From NCBI GenBank assembly GCA_942493275.1, contig OW818687.1, positions 2,232,001 to 2,296,000 on the forward strand: a stretch of 64,000 bases of DNA, read 5' to 3'. The notes under the pieces were generated by a model that saw only the letters and a list, made by a program, of their open reading frames with translations, was not told the DNA's origin and did no database searches. The position numbers and the translations under genes were made by a program. Of the stretch, positions 8,074 to 15,461 are shown one piece after another; position 1 is the first letter of the stretch, and each line of letters starts with the position of its first letter. This stretch comes from G942493275 sp942493275 (GTDB taxonomy: Bacteria > Actinomycetota > Coriobacteriia > Anaerosomatales > PHET01).

Positions 8074-9444
8074 CTAGCCGATCGCTTTCTGGATGGCGGG
8101 CAGGAGGAACGTCACCACGAAGGCTGCGCTCACAACCCACATGAGCCAGTGGATCTCCTTGGCCTTGCCGTGGAACACCTTGATCAGCACGTAGCTGATG
8201 AAGCCAAGACCGATGCCGTAGCTGATGTTGTAGGTCAGCGGGATGCCGACGATCGTCAGGAACGCGGGGAACGCGTCCTCGAAGTCCGTCCACGGAATCT
8301 CGCGAACCATGCCCATCATCAGGAATCCGACCACGATCAGCGCGCCTGCCGTGATCGGCAGAGCGCCGCCGATCATTGCGATGATCGGCGAGAAGAACGC
8401 CGACACCAGGAACAGCAGTCCGACGACGATCGAGGTGAGACCAGTGCGGCCGCCCTCGGCCACGCCGGCGGCAGACTCGATGTAGGTCGTGATCGAGCTG
8501 GCGCCGAACAGGCCGCCGACCGAAGCGGCGATCGAGTCGACCGTCAGGATGCTGCGAATACCGGGGACCTTACCGTCCTCATCGACGAAGTCGGCCTGCT
8601 CGCCGATGGAGAGCACGGTGCCCATGGTGTCGAAGAAGTCCGACAGCATGGTCGCGAACACGAACATCAGAAGCGCGGGAGCCATCGCGCTGGTGAAGAC
8701 CTGCAGTACGGCCATACCGCCCTCGACCTGCTGGAACGGCGCGCCGAACGTGCGGAAGTCGAGCGGGGCGACGACGGCGGTCGGGAGCTTGGTGACGCCG
8801 AGCAACAGAGCGGCCGCGGTTGCGACCAGGATGCCCCACAGGATGTCGCCCTTCACCTTGAACGCCATGAACGCCATGATCGCGATCAGGCCGATCAGGG
8901 TGACCCACACCTCTTTGGTGGCGAAGTCGCCCAGGGAAACGAGGGTGGCCGGGTTCGCGACGATGATCTTGCCATCGACGAGGCCGATGAAGGTGATGAA
9001 GAGTCCGATACCTACGCCGATTGCGCGCTTGAGGTTAAGCGGGATGGCGTTCATGACCGCTTCTCGCAGCCCCGTCACGACGAGGAGCAGAATCACCAGG
9101 CCCTCGATGAAGATGACCGACATGCCGACCTGCCACGGCACACCGAGGCCGATGATGATGCTGAATGCCACGACCGCATTGAGGCCCATGCCGGATGCGA
9201 GCGCGAAGGGGCGGTTCGAGAAGACGCCCATCACGATGCACATGAGGGCGGCACCAAGAGCGGTCGCTGTCGCCAGCGCGGGGATCCACTCAGCCTGAGC
9301 GGCCGCATCGGCGCCGAAGGCTGCCGAGAGCAGCCCGGGGTTCACAAAGATGATGTAGGCCATGGTCATGAACGTGACGACGCCCGCCAGGACTTCGGTC
9401 CTGACGTTCGTTCCGCGCTCACTCAGTTTGAAGAAGCTGTCCAT
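8074..9444 (-). CDS. AzgA-type guanine/hypoxanthine permease
   Basis: This 456-residue multi-pass membrane protein is of the AzgA branch of NCS2-like permeases, which import guanine, hypoxanthine or adenine by proton symport. Diagnostic stretches are the N-terminal FFKLSERGTNVRTEVLAG, then GVVTFMTMAYIIFVNP, the central FFDTMGTVLSIGEQA region, and SSITTYIESAAGVAEGGRTG. The ATG has AAGGTGA upstream. About 150 bp of non-coding sequence precedes it, with a 6-bp hairpin at 9487-9503. I looked there for a purine riboswitch and saw none. Salvage of purines and pyrimidines would fit the neighbouring deoxynucleotide genes. Confidence 0.92.
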   Translation of the reverse strand: MDSFFKLSERGTNVRTEVLAGVVTFMTMAYIIFVNPGLLSAAFGADAAAQAEWIPALATATALGAALMCIVMGVFSNRPFALASGMGLNAVVAFSIIIGLGVPWQVGMSVIFIEGLVILLLVVTGLREAVMNAIPLNLKRAIGVGIGLFITFIGLVDGKIIVANPATLVSLGDFATKEVWVTLIGLIAIMAFMAFKVKGDILWGILVATAAALLLGVTKLPTAVVAPLDFRTFGAPFQQVEGGMAVLQVFTSAMAPALLMFVFATMLSDFFDTMGTVLSIGEQADFVDEDGKVPGIRSILTVDSIAASVGGLFGASSITTYIESAAGVAEGGRTGLTSIVVGLLFLVSAFFSPIIAMIGGALPITAGALIVVGFLMMGMVREIPWTDFEDAFPAFLTIVGIPLTYNISYGIGLGFISYVLIKVFHGKAKEIHWLMWVVSAAFVVTFLLPAIQKAIG

Positions 9445-9600
9445 CCGGTCACCTTTCTCGTGTTCGTCATTTCTTGTGCGAAGCGAGGTCGGTCCACCCG
9501 ACCGTCTTACAGAGCAGTCCTCTCGGCCCCCTGCCCCTCCTTCCCAAACCCCTCAGAATGGTCGTCTTATGTAAAGTATTGAGGTGATTCCATAGTGGGC

Positions 9601-10098
9601 TCACACGTGTTTGAACAGTGAGCCGAGGTACTCGCAGTGCAGTTCCGGGTGCGCTATCGCGCGGACAAGCGCTTCCGCTATCGGTGGCCTGATATCCATC
9701 TCCAGCAGCTGTTGAGGGGCGACCAGTTCGACCGCCTCGACTCGACGGTCCTGTGGAGTGTCGGTGAGGGCGCCGCCTTCGACCATCGTCATGAACGTGA
9801 TGTTGATGACGTGTCGGCTGCCGTGCGGATCGATCGTGTCGTTGATGAAGAGCGGGCGCCCGACCGATACCTCAAGACCCGTCTCCTCGCGGACCTCTCG
9901 GCACAGCGCGGTTTCGAGTGTCTCCCTGTAGTCCACTCCCCCTCCGGGAAGCAGGTGGTAGGTCGATGACCCTGCGCGGTGTCTAACGACCACCACTTTG
10001 CCGTCGACGAGAGCCAGGCCCGCGACCCTGACGCGGGGTGCCTCAGACGCCCGTGCTTCCAAAGCCGCCCTCCCCTCGAACCGTGGCGTCGAGCTCAT
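9601..10098 (-). CDS. NUDIX hydrolase
   Basis: This is a 165-residue NUDIX-fold pyrophosphohydrolase. The full Nudix box is present: G-x5-E-x7-REVREETGL, beginning in GGVDYRETLE at about residues 52-76, preceded by a strand VRVAGLALVDGKVVVVRH. The exact nucleotide substrate cannot be assigned; the neighbours (dut, nrdG, nrdD) suggest a nucleotide-pool cleaning role. The ATG at 10098 overlaps dut by 56 bp, which is long for this region. A TTG at 10062 has a good GGGGAGGG site in front and would give a 153-residue protein with the box intact, so the true start may be there. Confidence 0.85.
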   Translation of the reverse strand: MSSTPRFEGRAALEARASEAPRVRVAGLALVDGKVVVVRHRAGSSTYHLLPGGGVDYRETLETALCREVREETGLEVSVGRPLFINDTIDPHGSRHVINITFMTMVEGGALTDTPQDRRVEAVELVAPQQLLEMDIRPPIAEALVRAIAHPELHCEYLGSLFKHV

Positions 10099-10474
10099 CG
10101 ACCTCCACGAGTTCGGCGTACGTCACCGGCTGGATCACGAACTGAGCGATCTTGTCGCCACGCTTGATCTCGAACGGCTCTCGGGGGTCGAGGTTGATCG
10201 CGATCACCTTGATCTCACCGCGATAGTGGCTGTCTATGAGTCCCGGCGTGTTCACCAAGGAGAGCCCGTGCTTGATGGCCAGGCCGCTCCGCGGCTGGAC
10301 GAACCCTGCGAAGCCCTCAGGGATCGCGACAGCGATACCGGTCGGTATCAGCGTGCGCTCACCCGGTGCGATGACCGCGTCTTCTGCCGCATAGAGGTCC
10401 ATACCGGCGTCTCCGGCGTGGGCGTAGCGCGGCAGCGGCAGGTCAGGAGCGAGTCGCTTGATCTCAAGATGCAC
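10043..10474 (-). CDS. dut: Deoxyuridine 5'-triphosphate nucleotidohydrolase (dUTPase)
   Basis: This trimeric dUTPase hydrolyses dUTP to dUMP and pyrophosphate, keeping uracil out of DNA and feeding thymidylate synthesis. All five motifs are visible in order: AGDAGMDLYA, PRSGLAIKHG, GLIDSHYRGEI with the catalytic Asp and Tyr, RGDKIAQFVI, and the C-terminal P-loop-like RGEGGFGSTG. I start it at the GTG 10474, two bases after the nrdG stop, with GAGGAG seven bases ahead. This gives 143 residues, the usual size. An upstream in-frame ATG would overlap nrdG and add a non-family N-terminus. It sits in the nrd operon. Confidence 0.95.
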   Translation of the reverse strand: MHLEIKRLAPDLPLPRYAHAGDAGMDLYAAEDAVIAPGERTLIPTGIAVAIPEGFAGFVQPRSGLAIKHGLSLVNTPGLIDSHYRGEIKVIAINLDPREPFEIKRGDKIAQFVIQPVTYAELVEVDELDATVRGEGGFGSTGV

Positions 10475-10476
10475 GG

Positions 10477-11223
10477 TCAGGCTCCTCGTACGGTGGTGGG
10501 AAGGAAGGCGCTGCACCTCTCGGCGGCGCGCCAGAGCGTCTCGGGCGCATGCGGGCGGACCGAGACGGCAGCGGGGTCGAGCGTGCGCGTAGGCCGGAAC
10601 TGCTGGAGCACGTAGCGGCGGCCTCCCTCAAGGAGCGCCGCGATACGGACGGGATCGTCCGGACCGACCGCGAGCGGATAGCACGTGGTGCGAAACTCGT
10701 GGTCGACGTTGCTGCCTCGTATGACGTCGATGGCCCTGACCACGAAAGGCCACACGCCGTCCGAGCCCGTGGCGCGCTCGTAGAAGCGCGGCACCGCCTT
10801 GACGTCGAGGGCCACGTAGTCGACGAGCCCCTCTTCAATAACCTCCGCGAGCACGTCGGGGCCGGTCCCGTTGGTGTCGAGCTTGATCGGCATGCCCTCA
10901 CGCTTCAGTGCGCGGAGCAGTGCGGGGAGTTCGTCGGTGGACGTAGGCTCTCCGCCGGTGATGACCACGCCGTCGAGCCATGCCCGGCGTTCGCGAACGA
11001 ACGCAAGCAGGTTCTCCGGGTCCTCGGAACGGCGCGAATGGCCGACCAGCTCAGGGTTGTGGCAGTACGGACATTTCAAGGGGCACCCGCCGAGAAACAC
11101 GGTTGCGGTGACCTTGCCGGGCCAGTCGAGCATCCCGGCGCGCTGCACGCCTGCCAGCAGCGGCAGTGGCTCGCTGCTGGTGGCCGCCTCGCGCTGAACC
11201 CGGATGTCCGAGAATGGCTTCAT
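10477..11223 (-). CDS. nrdG: Anaerobic ribonucleoside-triphosphate reductase activating protein (radical SAM)
   Basis: This 248-residue radical-SAM enzyme installs the glycyl radical on NrdD using S-adenosylmethionine and a [4Fe-4S] cluster. The cluster motif C-x3-C-x2-C is in GCPLKCPYCHNPEL at residues 47-54. GGEPT, the SAM-binding GGE motif, is in the next strand. The length and the N-terminal PLLAGVQRAGMLDWPGK match the NrdG2/TIGR02495-like subgroup rather than the short ~155-residue NrdG of enterics. It begins at an ATG immediately after the stop of the small CxxC protein and lies downstream of nrdD, so the reductase and its activase are co-transcribed. Confidence 0.92.
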   Translation of the reverse strand: MKPFSDIRVQREAATSSEPLPLLAGVQRAGMLDWPGKVTATVFLGGCPLKCPYCHNPELVGHSRRSEDPENLLAFVRERRAWLDGVVITGGEPTSTDELPALLRALKREGMPIKLDTNGTGPDVLAEVIEEGLVDYVALDVKAVPRFYERATGSDGVWPFVVRAIDVIRGSNVDHEFRTTCYPLAVGPDDPVRIAALLEGGRRYVLQQFRPTRTLDPAAVSVRPHAPETLWRAAERCSAFLPTTVRGA

Positions 11224-11469
11224 CTACTGCGCGACCGCCGAGCGCAGCTCGGAGGGATGCGGCGCTTCGCCGCGCCAGCCAACGACCTCGGAGCCGTTGG
11301 CGTCCACCACGATGATGCTCGGGGTGGACAGGACCCCGTGGAAGGCCGCCTCGGCGAGTCCATCGACCTCGGAGACGTCGAAGACCTGGACGTCGTCAAG
11401 GCCGTCACACGCGTGCTTCGCCGCGGGGCACTTGGGGCAGTTGTCCTTCACGAAGAGCTTGATGTGCAT
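11224..11469 (-). CDS. Thioredoxin/glutaredoxin-like protein with CPKC motif
   Basis: This 81-residue protein has a thioredoxin-like fold inferred from a strand IKLFVKDNC, the redox motif C11-P-K-C14, a cis-Pro region STPSIIVVD and a terminal helix. It is small, like NrdH or glutaredoxin-3-type proteins. The ATG has a GAGAGGG site upstream; the stop abuts the nrdG start. Its position between nrdD and nrdG suggests it supplies electrons to the class III reductase or recycles a disulfide, replacing formate as reductant. That is inference: some class III enzymes do use thioredoxin-type reductants. The CxxC pair is intact. Confidence 0.85.
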   Translation of the reverse strand: MHIKLFVKDNCPKCPAAKHACDGLDDVQVFDVSEVDGLAEAAFHGVLSTPSIIVVDANGSEVVGWRGEAPHPSELRSAVAQ

Positions 11470-11488
11470 GCGAGTACCCTCTCTGTTC

Positions 11489-13627
11489 TCAGGCTGCTGA
11501 CTCGTCGTCCGCCGGATCGAGTCCGGTGCGGACGCGGTCGTAGAGCTCGCCGACCTTGCTGCGGTTCCACGTCTGGATCTTGCTGAAGTAGCCGACGATG
11601 CGGGTGACGCCGTAGACGTCGACGGAGCCGCACTGAGGGCACTGAGCATGCAGGCCGCGAGAGGTGCGCTGGCAACTCTCGCAGACGGTGAACTCGGGGC
11701 TGAATGCGATCTGACTGCACTGTGTGTTGCGGAAAGTGCGCTCCACGAACGAGCCGATCGCGCCGGGGTCGGGCTGGCTCTCGCCGAGCCAGACATGAAC
11801 GATGGCTCCCGCCTCAATAAGCGGATGGAACCGCGACTGCTTCTCGACGCGCTCGATGTAGTCGACATCGGCGTCCACAGCGAGGTGGATGGAGTTGGTG
11901 TAGTAGTAGTTGCCGTCAGTGATGCTGCCCTTGACGACCGCGGCTGTCTGCGACGGCCAGTACTTCATGTCGAGCTTGGCGAGGCGGTAGCCCGCAGACT
12001 CTGCCGGGCTCTCCTCGAGGACGAGGTTGATCCCGTGCCGCTCGGAAATCTCCTTGCACTTGAGGTTCATGTAGGAGATAACCTTCAACCCGAACCTGAG
12101 GGCCTCATCGGACTCGTGAAGCTGAGCGCCGGTGTGGATCTGAACCAGCTCGTTGAGTCCGATCAGGCCCGCGAGGTACGTCAGGCGGTCCATCTTGAGA
12201 TACGGTGCCCCGTCGATGTTTTGGCAAAGCAGGCCCAGCGGACCCTCTGCACCCAGATCCATGAGTTCCTGGATGAAGTCCTTCTTCTGCAGGTGGGCCT
12301 TGCCGACGACCTCGAGCGCGCGGCCGAGCTCCATGAAGAGCGCCTGGTCGTTGCCCTGTGCCTTGTAGGCCATGCGGGGCAGGTTGATCGTCACGTTCTG
12401 CAACGCTGAAAAGCGCATCTTCTCCGGAGTGTCAGTCTCGCGAAGCTGCTCCTGGCTCAACTTAAGCTTGAGCCTGCAGCATTGCGAGACGGTGACTTCG
12501 TCGCCACGGTCGAAGACGAAATAGGTGATGCCCTGCTTCGAGGCCACTTCGCAGGCAAGGTCGAAGAACTGCTCATGGCCCGGGGCGTTGAAGAAGTCCT
12601 CGGAGATATGGAGGAGCGGCTTCGGGAATACGAAGGTCTTACCGTGCGCGTCGCCACGGAGGTAGACGTTGAACATCGCCTTGAGGAATGCCTGAGCTTC
12701 CTTCTCGTAGTCCTTGTACGTCTTGCCGGTGTACTCGCCGCCCGGACCGATCGCGAGCGTGCCCGCAAAGTGCTTGGGTACGTTGTAGTAGAGATTGAAA
12801 TCGGTGAAGACGACCTGACTGCCGCGCGCACCCGCGAGCTGGTTGAACTCGAAGATGAGCATCTGTGCAAGCTGGTCGAGTTCTTCCTCGGTCTTGCCCA
12901 CGAGGTACGGAGCGAAGAAGACGTTGACCGCCTCCCAGCCAACCGCACCGGCGTAATGGGCCTGAAGCGCGCTGGCCATCTTCACCATGTGGCCGATGAG
13001 CACCTCGGGATGCTTGGCCGGCTTGCTCACGCTGGTGATGTTGGGAAGGTTCAGCCCGTACTTCTTGATGTACTCGAGTGAGTGACCTCCGCAGTACGGG
13101 CGGATGATGAAGCCGAGGTCGTGAAGATGAATGTCTCCGACCATGTGGGCTTCCGAGACGTCATCGCTGAACACCCGGCGAAGCGCGAACTCCTTGAGGA
13201 TGGTCTCGGCGATCGTGAGGTTGACCGACTCCGGGTTGTGCGTGGTGTTGGAGTTCTCCTTGTTGGCATTGGTGATGATCTGCTCGACGTCCCACATCGG
13301 GAGGCCAAGGTGGCTGTGCCGGCGATGTGCGACGGTCATACCCCGCTCAAGCAGTTCGAGATCGACCATTTCGCGGATGATGGCCGTGGTCACAGTCATC
13401 AGGCTGGACCGATCGATACGGTCCTCGACCGCCTCGGCGATCTCTTCAGCCACCGACGGATCGAGTGCCGCCTCCCTGACCAGTGAGTCCGAGATCTTTG
13501 CCCGGTCCCACGAGTCGATCTCCTGACGGGAGTTTGTGGACACGAGCAGCGCTATGTCTGTCGAATCCGCCGATCCTGGTGCCGCCGCCGCAGGGCGGAT
13601 GACATTGACGACGCGCTCCATGACCAT
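11489..13627 (-). CDS. nrdD: Anaerobic (class III) ribonucleoside-triphosphate reductase
   Basis: This 712-residue enzyme reduces ribonucleoside triphosphates to deoxynucleotides under anoxia by glycyl-radical chemistry. An N-terminal ATP-cone (regulatory dATP/ATP site) is followed by the barrel and a C-terminal zinc site of four cysteines in CESCQRTSRGLHAQCPQCGS. The glycyl-radical loop is near RIVGYFSKIQTWNRSK, with the glycine of VGYF the likely radical site. I start at the ATG 13627, preceded by GGAGGG at 6 bases; upstream codons in frame lack a site and add an Arg/Gly-rich stretch. It is the only ribonucleotide reductase in the window and is preceded by nrdR. Confidence 0.94.
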   Translation of the reverse strand: MVMERVVNVIRPAAAAPGSADSTDIALLVSTNSRQEIDSWDRAKISDSLVREAALDPSVAEEIAEAVEDRIDRSSLMTVTTAIIREMVDLELLERGMTVAHRRHSHLGLPMWDVEQIITNANKENSNTTHNPESVNLTIAETILKEFALRRVFSDDVSEAHMVGDIHLHDLGFIIRPYCGGHSLEYIKKYGLNLPNITSVSKPAKHPEVLIGHMVKMASALQAHYAGAVGWEAVNVFFAPYLVGKTEEELDQLAQMLIFEFNQLAGARGSQVVFTDFNLYYNVPKHFAGTLAIGPGGEYTGKTYKDYEKEAQAFLKAMFNVYLRGDAHGKTFVFPKPLLHISEDFFNAPGHEQFFDLACEVASKQGITYFVFDRGDEVTVSQCCRLKLKLSQEQLRETDTPEKMRFSALQNVTINLPRMAYKAQGNDQALFMELGRALEVVGKAHLQKKDFIQELMDLGAEGPLGLLCQNIDGAPYLKMDRLTYLAGLIGLNELVQIHTGAQLHESDEALRFGLKVISYMNLKCKEISERHGINLVLEESPAESAGYRLAKLDMKYWPSQTAAVVKGSITDGNYYYTNSIHLAVDADVDYIERVEKQSRFHPLIEAGAIVHVWLGESQPDPGAIGSFVERTFRNTQCSQIAFSPEFTVCESCQRTSRGLHAQCPQCGSVDVYGVTRIVGYFSKIQTWNRSKVGELYDRVRTGLDPADDESAA

Positions 13628-13696
13628 AGTGGACCCTCCAGCCCCTCGGCGGCGCCCCTCGCGCCACACGTGAATCGTGCTCACCCCACACAAACG

Positions 13697-13720
13697 CGGC
13701 GTGACCCGGGGGCCACGCCG
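13697..13720 (-). terminator. Hairpin between nrdR and nrdD
   Basis: A 7-bp GC stem (CGGCGTG with CACGCCG) around a 10-base loop sits 8 bases after the nrdR stop. On the minus strand it is followed by CGTTTGTGTGG, a weak U-tract. It may attenuate read-through from nrdR into nrdD, or only shape the mRNA. About 100 bp separate the two genes, so nrdD may also have its own promoter, which I could not identify. Confidence 0.45.
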
Positions 13721-13727
13721 GAACGGT

Positions 13728-14174
13728 CTAGGAAAGGTCCTTTAGCTCCGACGTGAACTCGTCGAGGTCCTGGAACTCCTTGTAGACCGATGCGAACCTG
13801 ATGTAGGCGACGTGATCGAGCTCCTTGAGGCGCCGGAGCACCATGTCGCCAACGAGCCTGCTGTCGACCTCATAGCGAAACGTGTTGTGCAACTCCGATT
13901 CGATGTCATCGATCAGAGCTTCAAGTTGTTCAATGGCGACGTTGCGCTTGGCTGTCGCCACTATGAGTCCTCGCAGGAGCTTGGATCGATCGAATGGTTC
14001 AGCCGTGCCGTCCTTCTTCACGACCATGAGTGGCATCTCTTCGCGCCGTTCGTAGGTGGTGAAACGCTCGCCGCAGCTCAGGCACTCCCTGCGACGCCGA
14101 ATGGCGTCCTGCGATTCTGAGGTGCGCGAATCCACAACCTTTGTCTCATCGTGACCACAGAACGGGCAGCGCAT
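13728..14174 (-). CDS. nrdR: Transcriptional repressor NrdR
   Basis: This 148-residue regulator of ribonucleotide reductase genes carries an N-terminal zinc ribbon (CPFCGHDETKVVDSR and CLSCGERF) and an ATP-cone (~residues 49-139) that senses ATP/dATP. The opening MRCPFCGHDETKVVDSR is nearly invariant in the family. The ATG is preceded by AGGGGTGAG. It heads the nrdD-nrdG cluster on the minus strand. Two sequences resembling NrdR boxes lie directly in front of it (14181-14196 and 14212-14227), so it probably represses its own operon. Confidence 0.95.
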   Translation of the reverse strand: MRCPFCGHDETKVVDSRTSESQDAIRRRRECLSCGERFTTYERREEMPLMVVKKDGTAEPFDRSKLLRGLIVATAKRNVAIEQLEALIDDIESELHNTFRYEVDSRLVGDMVLRRLKELDHVAYIRFASVYKEFQDLDEFTSELKDLS

Positions 14175-14180
14175 GTCTCA

Positions 14181-14227
14181 CCCCTATATCTAGGCTGCCA
14201 TGAACCGTAGCACACAAGATATGGGGT
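14181..14227 (-). promoter_or_regulatory. Candidate tandem NrdR boxes and promoter of nrdR
   Basis: The 16-mer ACACAAGATATGGGGT (14212-14227) matches 13 of 16 positions of the NrdR box consensus ACACwAwATATwGTGT. A second, weaker one (CCCCTATATCTAGGCT, 14181-14196, 11 of 16) begins exactly 31 bp away. NrdR boxes typically occur in pairs about three helical turns apart. A possible minus-strand promoter has -35 TTGCGA (14227-14232) and -10 TACGGT (14204-14209) with a 17-bp spacer, so the stronger box would fill the spacer. Matches were counted by eye. Confidence 0.5.
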
Positions 14228-14285
14228 CGCAATGGAGTGCGAGGCAATACCTGAGATTGGTCTGTCTCGGCCTCCTGAGCGGGGC

Positions 14286-14621
14286 TTATCGGAGCGCGAG
14301 AGCCTCTGAGTGGGACGCCTCAACGGGGACGATCACAGAGCTGCCGGCGGTGAGGAATGCGCCGTCCAGACCGTTGAGTTCCGTGAGGACATCGACCATC
14401 TCGGCCGTGGAGAGCCCGGCCACCGGATGGTTTGATGCGATCTCCCAGAGGGTGTCGCCCTGACTCACGCTGACCGTGCGCGTCGCGGGTGTCTCGACGT
14501 GCGGGGCCCCGCCACCCAGTGTGGCCACAGCCAAGAGCGCGATTGCGATGAGCGCTACCGCCAGCCATTCGATCGCGGCGTGGCCGGAGCGTCCTGTGCG
14601 GTGTGCATGCAGCTGGCTCAT
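14286..14621 (-). CDS. Membrane-anchored LysM protein, YneA-type SOS division inhibitor candidate
   Basis: This 111-residue protein has one transmembrane helix (about residues 17-38) and a C-terminal LysM domain (~47-98, with VSVSQGDTLWEIASNH and a closing GSSVIVPV strand). The architecture matches YneA of Bacillus, ChiZ-like proteins of actinobacteria and related SOS-induced cell-division suppressors, which bind cell wall outside the membrane. It is divergent from lexA, and LexA operators lie between the two, supporting SOS control. The ATG has GAGGAG upstream. The division-inhibitor role is inferred from architecture and position, since sequence identity within this group is low. Confidence 0.8.
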   Translation of the reverse strand: MSQLHAHRTGRSGHAAIEWLAVALIAIALLAVATLGGGAPHVETPATRTVSVSQGDTLWEIASNHPVAGLSTAEMVDVLTELNGLDGAFLTAGSSVIVPVEASHSEALALR

Positions 14622-14698
14622 GATGATTTCTCTCCTCGGTTCCGATCCTTTGACGGTTCGACCCTACCGAAGTGGTCTGACATCATCTCTCACGTGAG

Positions 14699-14769
14699 CG
14701 AACACGTGTTCGTAACCAGAGTAGCAAACATATGTTCGATTGCAAGTACCATAAGCGAACGCGTGTTTG
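14699..14769. promoter_or_regulatory. Three LexA operators (SOS boxes) between the LysM gene and lexA
   Basis: Three copies of the CGAAC-N4-GTTCG operator are visible: CGAACACGTGTTCG at 14699-14712 (perfect palindrome), CAAACATATGTTCG at 14725-14738 (one mismatch) and CGAACGCGTGTTTG at 14756-14769 (one mismatch). Spacing is 26 and 31 bp. The third overlaps the proposed lexA -35. The second overlaps a possible minus-strand promoter for the LysM gene (TTGCAA, 16 bp, TACTCT). This arrangement would let LexA repress both divergent genes. Confidence 0.93.
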
Positions 14770-14795
14770 CATAGCCGAAGAGTCAGGGCTACACT
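14767..14795 (+). promoter_or_regulatory. Probable lexA promoter
   Basis: The -35 candidate is TTGCAT (14767-14772) and the -10 is TACACT (14790-14795), with a 17-bp spacer. Transcription would start near 14802, giving a leader of about 30 bases to the ATG with GAGGGGG ahead. The third LexA operator touches the -35. The hexamers are imperfect, so this is tentative. Confidence 0.5.
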
Positions 14796-14831
14796 GATGC
14801 CGCACACCTGTTCGGTTCGGAACGAGGGGGC

Positions 14832-15461
14832 ATGATGGGCTACCAGCGCGAATTGACGCGGCGGCAGCAGGAGATTCTCGACTTCATTCGCGGCGAGATC
14901 CACAGGCGGGGCTATCCGCCCAGCGTGAGGGAGATCGGCGAGGCAGTGGGGCTCTCTTCGTCATCGACGGTGCATTCTCACCTCGCGGCGCTCGAGGAGA
15001 AGGGCTTCATCCGACGCGACCCGTCGAAGCCCCGTGCCCTCGAGGTGCTTGACTACCGGGAGACCGACAGAGGCATCGACTACGGCAAGGTCCGGGCGGT
15101 TCCGCTCGTCGGCCAAGTGGCCGCCGGCTCCCCCATCCTTGCTGCCGAGAACATCGAGCAGACGATCTCGCTCCCCGAAGAGATGGTCACCGATGACCAG
15201 ACCTTCATTCTTCGCGTACGTGGAGAGTCGATGATCGAAGTCGGGATCATGGACGGCGACTTTGTGGTCGTCCGTCAGCAGCAGACAGCCAACAACGGCG
15301 ACATCGTCGTCGCTATGATCGACGACGGCGCGACGGTCAAGACCTTCTACCGTGAGGCCGACCGAATCCGTCTGCAGCCCGAGAACTCGACGATGGAACC
15401 CATCTACACACGCGAGATGACGGTGCTCGGACGCGTCGTCGCCCTCTTCCGCCGGCTCTAG
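14832..15461 (+). CDS. lexA: SOS repressor LexA
   Basis: This 209-residue repressor has an N-terminal winged helix (LTRRQQEILDFI...YPPSVREIGEAVGL) and a C-terminal S24 self-cleaving domain. The autocleavage site is Ala98-Gly99, in VAAGSP. The catalytic dyad is Ser133 in RGESMIE and Lys170 in TVKTFY. All are intact, so RecA-stimulated cleavage should occur. The gene is divergent from the LysM gene and has three LexA operators upstream, implying autoregulation. Two adjacent ATGs (14832, 14835) could start it. Its TAG stop overlaps the stop of convergent hflX in the palindrome CTAG. Confidence 0.97.
   Translation: MMGYQRELTRRQQEILDFIRGEIHRRGYPPSVREIGEAVGLSSSSTVHSHLAALEEKGFIRRDPSKPRALEVLDYRETDRGIDYGKVRAVPLVGQVAAGSPILAAENIEQTISLPEEMVTDDQTFILRVRGESMIEVGIMDGDFVVVRQQQTANNGDIVVAMIDDGATVKTFYREADRIRLQPENSTMEPIYTREMTVLGRVVALFRRL

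Noticed and set aside
9445..9600. Possible purine riboswitch upstream of the AzgA-type permease
   Set aside because: The three-way-junction core sequences are not visible on the minus strand; only a 6-bp hairpin and a G/C-rich tract are present.
9601..9620. ACACGTGTTTGAAC at the end of the NUDIX gene as a LexA box
   Set aside because: It lies within coding sequence at the 3' end of the gene and does not keep the CGAAC-N4-GTTCG spacing.
14640..14680. T-loop-like GGTTCGA sequence suggesting a tRNA
   Set aside because: No acceptor, D or anticodon stem can be drawn around it; it lies in the leader of the LysM gene.
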